DNA from: Pseudomonas wadenswilerensis
Lineage (GTDB): Bacteria; Pseudomonadota; Gammaproteobacteria; Pseudomonadales; Pseudomonadaceae
Length of the DNA: 64,000 nt
Direction: 5' to 3'
NCBI RefSeq assembly: GCF_900497695.1
Contig: NZ_UIDD01000012.1
Span: forward strand, 312,501 to 376,500
The translations under genes were made by a program, and so were the position numbers. This document shows, piece by piece, positions 61,699 through 64,000 of this stretch (position 1 is its first letter; each line of letters begins with the position of its first letter). The notes below the pieces were generated by a model. The model ran no database searches, was not told the origin of the DNA, and saw nothing but the letters and a program-made list of their open reading frames with translations.

Positions 61699-62240
61699 AA
61701 CGCCTGATCGGCCTCGGCCTGCTGCTGGCCGGTCTGCTGTACCCCTTTGCGGTGCATTTTGGCATGGCCCACTTTGCCCCCTGGCAGTTCGGCCTGCTGC
61801 TTGGCGGCCTGTGGCTGGCGCGCGCCTTGAGCGAACCGCGGCGGCCCGGCGGACACTGGATGGCCGTGGCGGCGATTGCCTTCTGCGCGTTGCTGGCGCT
61901 GTTCAACAGCCCGCAGCTGCTGCGTTGGTACCCGGTGCTGATCAGCGCTTTCATGCTTGGCCTGTTTGGCCTGAGCCTGAAATTCGGCCCGCCGGTGGTC
62001 GAGCGCCTGGCGCGGCTGCGTGAGCCGGAGTTGCCCGCCGTGGCAATTCACTACACGCGCCAGGTAACCAAGGTCTGGAGCCTGTTCTTCCTGGCCAACG
62101 GCCTGGTCGCCGCCGCCCTGACCCTGTGGGCGCCACTGAGCTGGTGGACCCTGTACAACGGCCTGATCGCCTACGGGCTGATGGGCCTGCTGTTTGCCAT
62201 TGAATGGCTGATTAGACAACGCGTGCGAGGACGCTCATGA
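61695..62240 (+). CDS. Polytopic membrane protein of the polyene operon (COG4648-like)
   Basis: 181 residues with about five to six hydrophobic segments and a polar loop (VERLARLREPELPAVAIHYTRQVTKVW). Conserved in position in aryl-polyene clusters (ApeG-like); biochemical role unknown. Overlaps both neighbours by 4 bases, so it is fully coupled. Confidence 0.82.
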   Translation: MKRLIGLGLLLAGLLYPFAVHFGMAHFAPWQFGLLLGGLWLARALSEPRRPGGHWMAVAAIAFCALLALFNSPQLLRWYPVLISAFMLGLFGLSLKFGPPVVERLARLREPELPAVAIHYTRQVTKVWSLFFLANGLVAAALTLWAPLSWWTLYNGLIAYGLMGLLFAIEWLIRQRVRGRS

Positions 62241-63916
62241 AATGGATTGCCCTTGAGCAACTGCTGCATCCGGCCAGCGCGCCGCGCCCGGTCAGCGTCG
62301 CCCCGGCGCTGGACCACGCGAGCTTGTGCCAGCAAGCCCTGCAACTGGCCGCAGGCCTTCAGCAGCGAGGTGTAAAGCGCATTGCCGTGCACCTGGAAGA
62401 CGCCGCGCAACTGGCCGTCGCGCTGCTCGGGGCCTGGCGCGCCGGGGTGCAAGTGCTGCTGCCTGCCGACCTGCAAGCCCAGACCCGCCAGCGCTGGCTC
62501 GGCGAGGTCGAGCTGTGGCTGAGCGACCAAGCGCAGGACACCGCACTCGAGGCACTGTTGCAAGCGCCCCTGGCCGCCGCTGACCTGGACCTGGACAACT
62601 GCCAGCTGAGCCTGTGCACCTCCGGCTCCAGCGGCGAAGCCAAACGCATCGACAAGAGCCTGCGCCAGCTGGCCAATGAAGTGCAGGCCCTGGAACAGCT
62701 GTGGGGCAAGGACCTGGGCGCTGCCTGCATCATCGGCAGCGTCGCCACCCAGCACATCTACGGCCTGCTGTTTCGCGTGCTTTGGCCGCTGTGCGCCGGG
62801 CGCCCGTTCGTGCGCCGCCAGTTGCCCTTCCCCGAAGACCTGCAGCGCGCCAGCCGCGAGCACCCGGCCTTTGCCTGGGTCGCCAGCCCGGCGCTGCTCA
62901 AGCGCATGGGCGACAACCTCGACTGGCCAGCATTGAGTGCGGTACGCCGGGTGTTTTCCTCCGGCGGCGAACTGCCGGCCAGCGCCGCCCAGGCCTTGCA
63001 CCAGCGCTTGCAGCAATGGCCGACGGAAATCCTTGGCAGCTCGGAAACCGGCGGCATCGCCTGGCGCCAGGGCGACAGCCTGTGGCAGCCATTTGCCGAG
63101 GTGCGCCTGAGCCAGAACCAGGACGGTGCGCTGCGCATTGAATCGCCTTACCTGCCACCCGGTCATATCGAACAAAGCGCCGATGCCGTCGAGTTCGCCG
63201 CTGACGGTCGCTTCCGCCTGCTCGGGCGCCTGGACCGCATCGTCAAACTGGAAGAAAAACGCATCTCCTTGCCGATGCTGGAACAGGCCCTGGTCGAGCA
63301 CGTCTGGGTCGAGGAAGCGCGCCTGGCGGTGATCCAGGAAAACCGCGCCAGCCTTGGCGCCCTGCTGGTGCTCAGCGCCGCAGGCCTGTATGCCTTGCGC
63401 AACCAGGGCCGCCGTGCGGTCACCGAAGGCCTGCGCCAACACCTCAGCCAGCACTGCGAAGCCCTGGCCCTGCCCCGGCGCTGGCGACTGCTGCGGCAAC
63501 TGCCGTTCAACGCCCAGGGCAAACTGCCCCAGGCCGAACTCGAAGCCCTGCTGCTGGCACCACGGCCGAAAGGCCCGGACGTCCTGAGCCAGGCCGAGGT
63601 GGACGGCGAGCTACAGCTGCAACTGGCAGTGTCGGCGGACCTGGCCTATTTCAACGGTCACTTCCCGCAGACCCCGGTGCTGCCAGGCGTGGTCCAGGTC
63701 GACTGGGCGCTGGCCCTGGGACAACAATTGCTCGACCGGCCGCGCCAGTTCGCCGGCATGGAAGTGCTGAAATTCCAGCAACTGGTGCGCCCCGGCGACC
63801 CGCTGCAGCTAACCCTGCGTTTCGATGCCGAACGCAGCAAGCTCTACTTCGCCTACAGCAACGCCGGAGCGCCCTGCTCCAGCGGCCGCATCGTGCTGGA
63901 GGCCGTCGGTGAATAA
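62237..63916 (+). CDS. Fused aryl/acyl-ACP ligase and FabZ-like dehydratase (ApeH-ApeI type)
   Basis: 559 residues. The N-terminal part (about 1-445) is an AMP-forming ligase: LSLCTSGSSGEAKRIDKS (P-loop), LGSSETGGIAWRQG (A5), LLGRLDRIVKLEEKRIS (A7-A8) and the terminal FNAQGKLPQAEL lysine. The C-terminal part (about 455-559) is a hot-dog dehydratase with YFNGHFPQTPVLPGVVQVDW, including the catalytic His. It would activate the aryl starter onto an ACP and dehydrate beta-hydroxyacyl intermediates. In enteric clusters these are separate genes. Confidence 0.88.
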   Translation: MKWIALEQLLHPASAPRPVSVAPALDHASLCQQALQLAAGLQQRGVKRIAVHLEDAAQLAVALLGAWRAGVQVLLPADLQAQTRQRWLGEVELWLSDQAQDTALEALLQAPLAAADLDLDNCQLSLCTSGSSGEAKRIDKSLRQLANEVQALEQLWGKDLGAACIIGSVATQHIYGLLFRVLWPLCAGRPFVRRQLPFPEDLQRASREHPAFAWVASPALLKRMGDNLDWPALSAVRRVFSSGGELPASAAQALHQRLQQWPTEILGSSETGGIAWRQGDSLWQPFAEVRLSQNQDGALRIESPYLPPGHIEQSADAVEFAADGRFRLLGRLDRIVKLEEKRISLPMLEQALVEHVWVEEARLAVIQENRASLGALLVLSAAGLYALRNQGRRAVTEGLRQHLSQHCEALALPRRWRLLRQLPFNAQGKLPQAELEALLLAPRPKGPDVLSQAEVDGELQLQLAVSADLAYFNGHFPQTPVLPGVVQVDWALALGQQLLDRPRQFAGMEVLKFQQLVRPGDPLQLTLRFDAERSKLYFAYSNAGAPCSSGRIVLEAVGE

Positions 63917-64000
63917 GCCTTGTGCGGTGATCCCGGTGTACAACCACGAACTGGCGGTGCCGGCGGTGGTTGCCGACCTGCTCGCAGCCGGCCTGCCCTG
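63909..64000 (+). CDS. Family-2 glycosyltransferase of the polyene operon (5' end only)
   Basis: Starts at a GTG overlapping the previous stop by 8 bases and runs off the window. The 30 visible residues begin MNKPCAVIPVYNHELAVPAV, where AVIPVYNHE is the usual N-terminus of a GT2 domain. Aryl-polyene loci carry such a gene at this position. Everything beyond the first 30 residues is inference. Confidence 0.75.
   Translation, partial: MNKPCAVIPVYNHELAVPAVVADLLAAGLP

Overview
The window is Pseudomonas chromosome, most like the P. putida group. The evidence is the gene order (opgGH, hut, fbp-glgP, typA-thiI, glnA, ntrBC, secB-gpmI, bet, nhaP2), the GC-rich codon use, several GTG/TTG starts, and many copies of the Pseudomonas REP palindrome (GCTGGCAAGCCAGC type) between genes. 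No rRNA, tRNA or CRISPR array was seen.

Layout. Positions 1-5.7 kb (minus strand): periplasmic glucan synthesis (opgG, partial opgH), D-aminoacyl-tRNA deacylase and proline iminopeptidase. 5.8-15.7 kb: a complete histidine-utilisation locus. hutU, hutH, hutT, hutI, hutG and hutDC are on the minus strand and hutF diverges; a sigma54-type promoter and two HutC-type operators are visible. 15.8-23.6 kb: lipocalin and a small lipoprotein, a dCache chemoreceptor, DUF924, fbp, glgP and a CxxC cluster protein. 23.7-24.95 kb: an intact IS3-family element inserted in one arm of a REP, with a 3-bp target duplication. 25-28.5 kb: typA and thiI. 28.5-34 kb: a nitrogen-control block with glnA, a secreted chorismate mutase, ntrB and ntrC. 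glnA, ntrBC and the gap after ntrC each have a GG-N10-GC promoter and NtrC-like sites. The gap after ntrC looks like a short relative of the NrsZ sRNA locus.

34-43.9 kb: an envelope and housekeeping block (trmL, secB, grxC, inactive rhodanese, gpmI, EnvC-like activator, ctpA, deacetylase, orphan binding protein), followed by a compositionally different secreted serine protease. 43.9-50.4 kb: choline to glycine betaine (betT, betI, betB, betA) with a perfect BetI-type palindrome. 50.6-57.3 kb: nhaP2, a large MscS-family channel and selO. 57.3-58.1 kb: a HigBA-type toxin-antitoxin pair with its operator. 58.2-59.4 kb: trxC and a ParA-like ATPase. 59.7-64 kb: the start of an aryl-polyene-type operon (chain-length factor, acyltransferase, two acyl carrier proteins, membrane protein, ligase-dehydratase fusion, glycosyltransferase) that leaves the window.

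The hut, nitrogen and betaine blocks are linked in function. Histidine and betaine are nitrogen sources, and the predicted sigma54/NtrC-type control at hutU, glnA, ntrBC and the post-ntrC RNA suggests coordinated nitrogen scavenging. All assignments come from reading the sequence; none was checked against a database.
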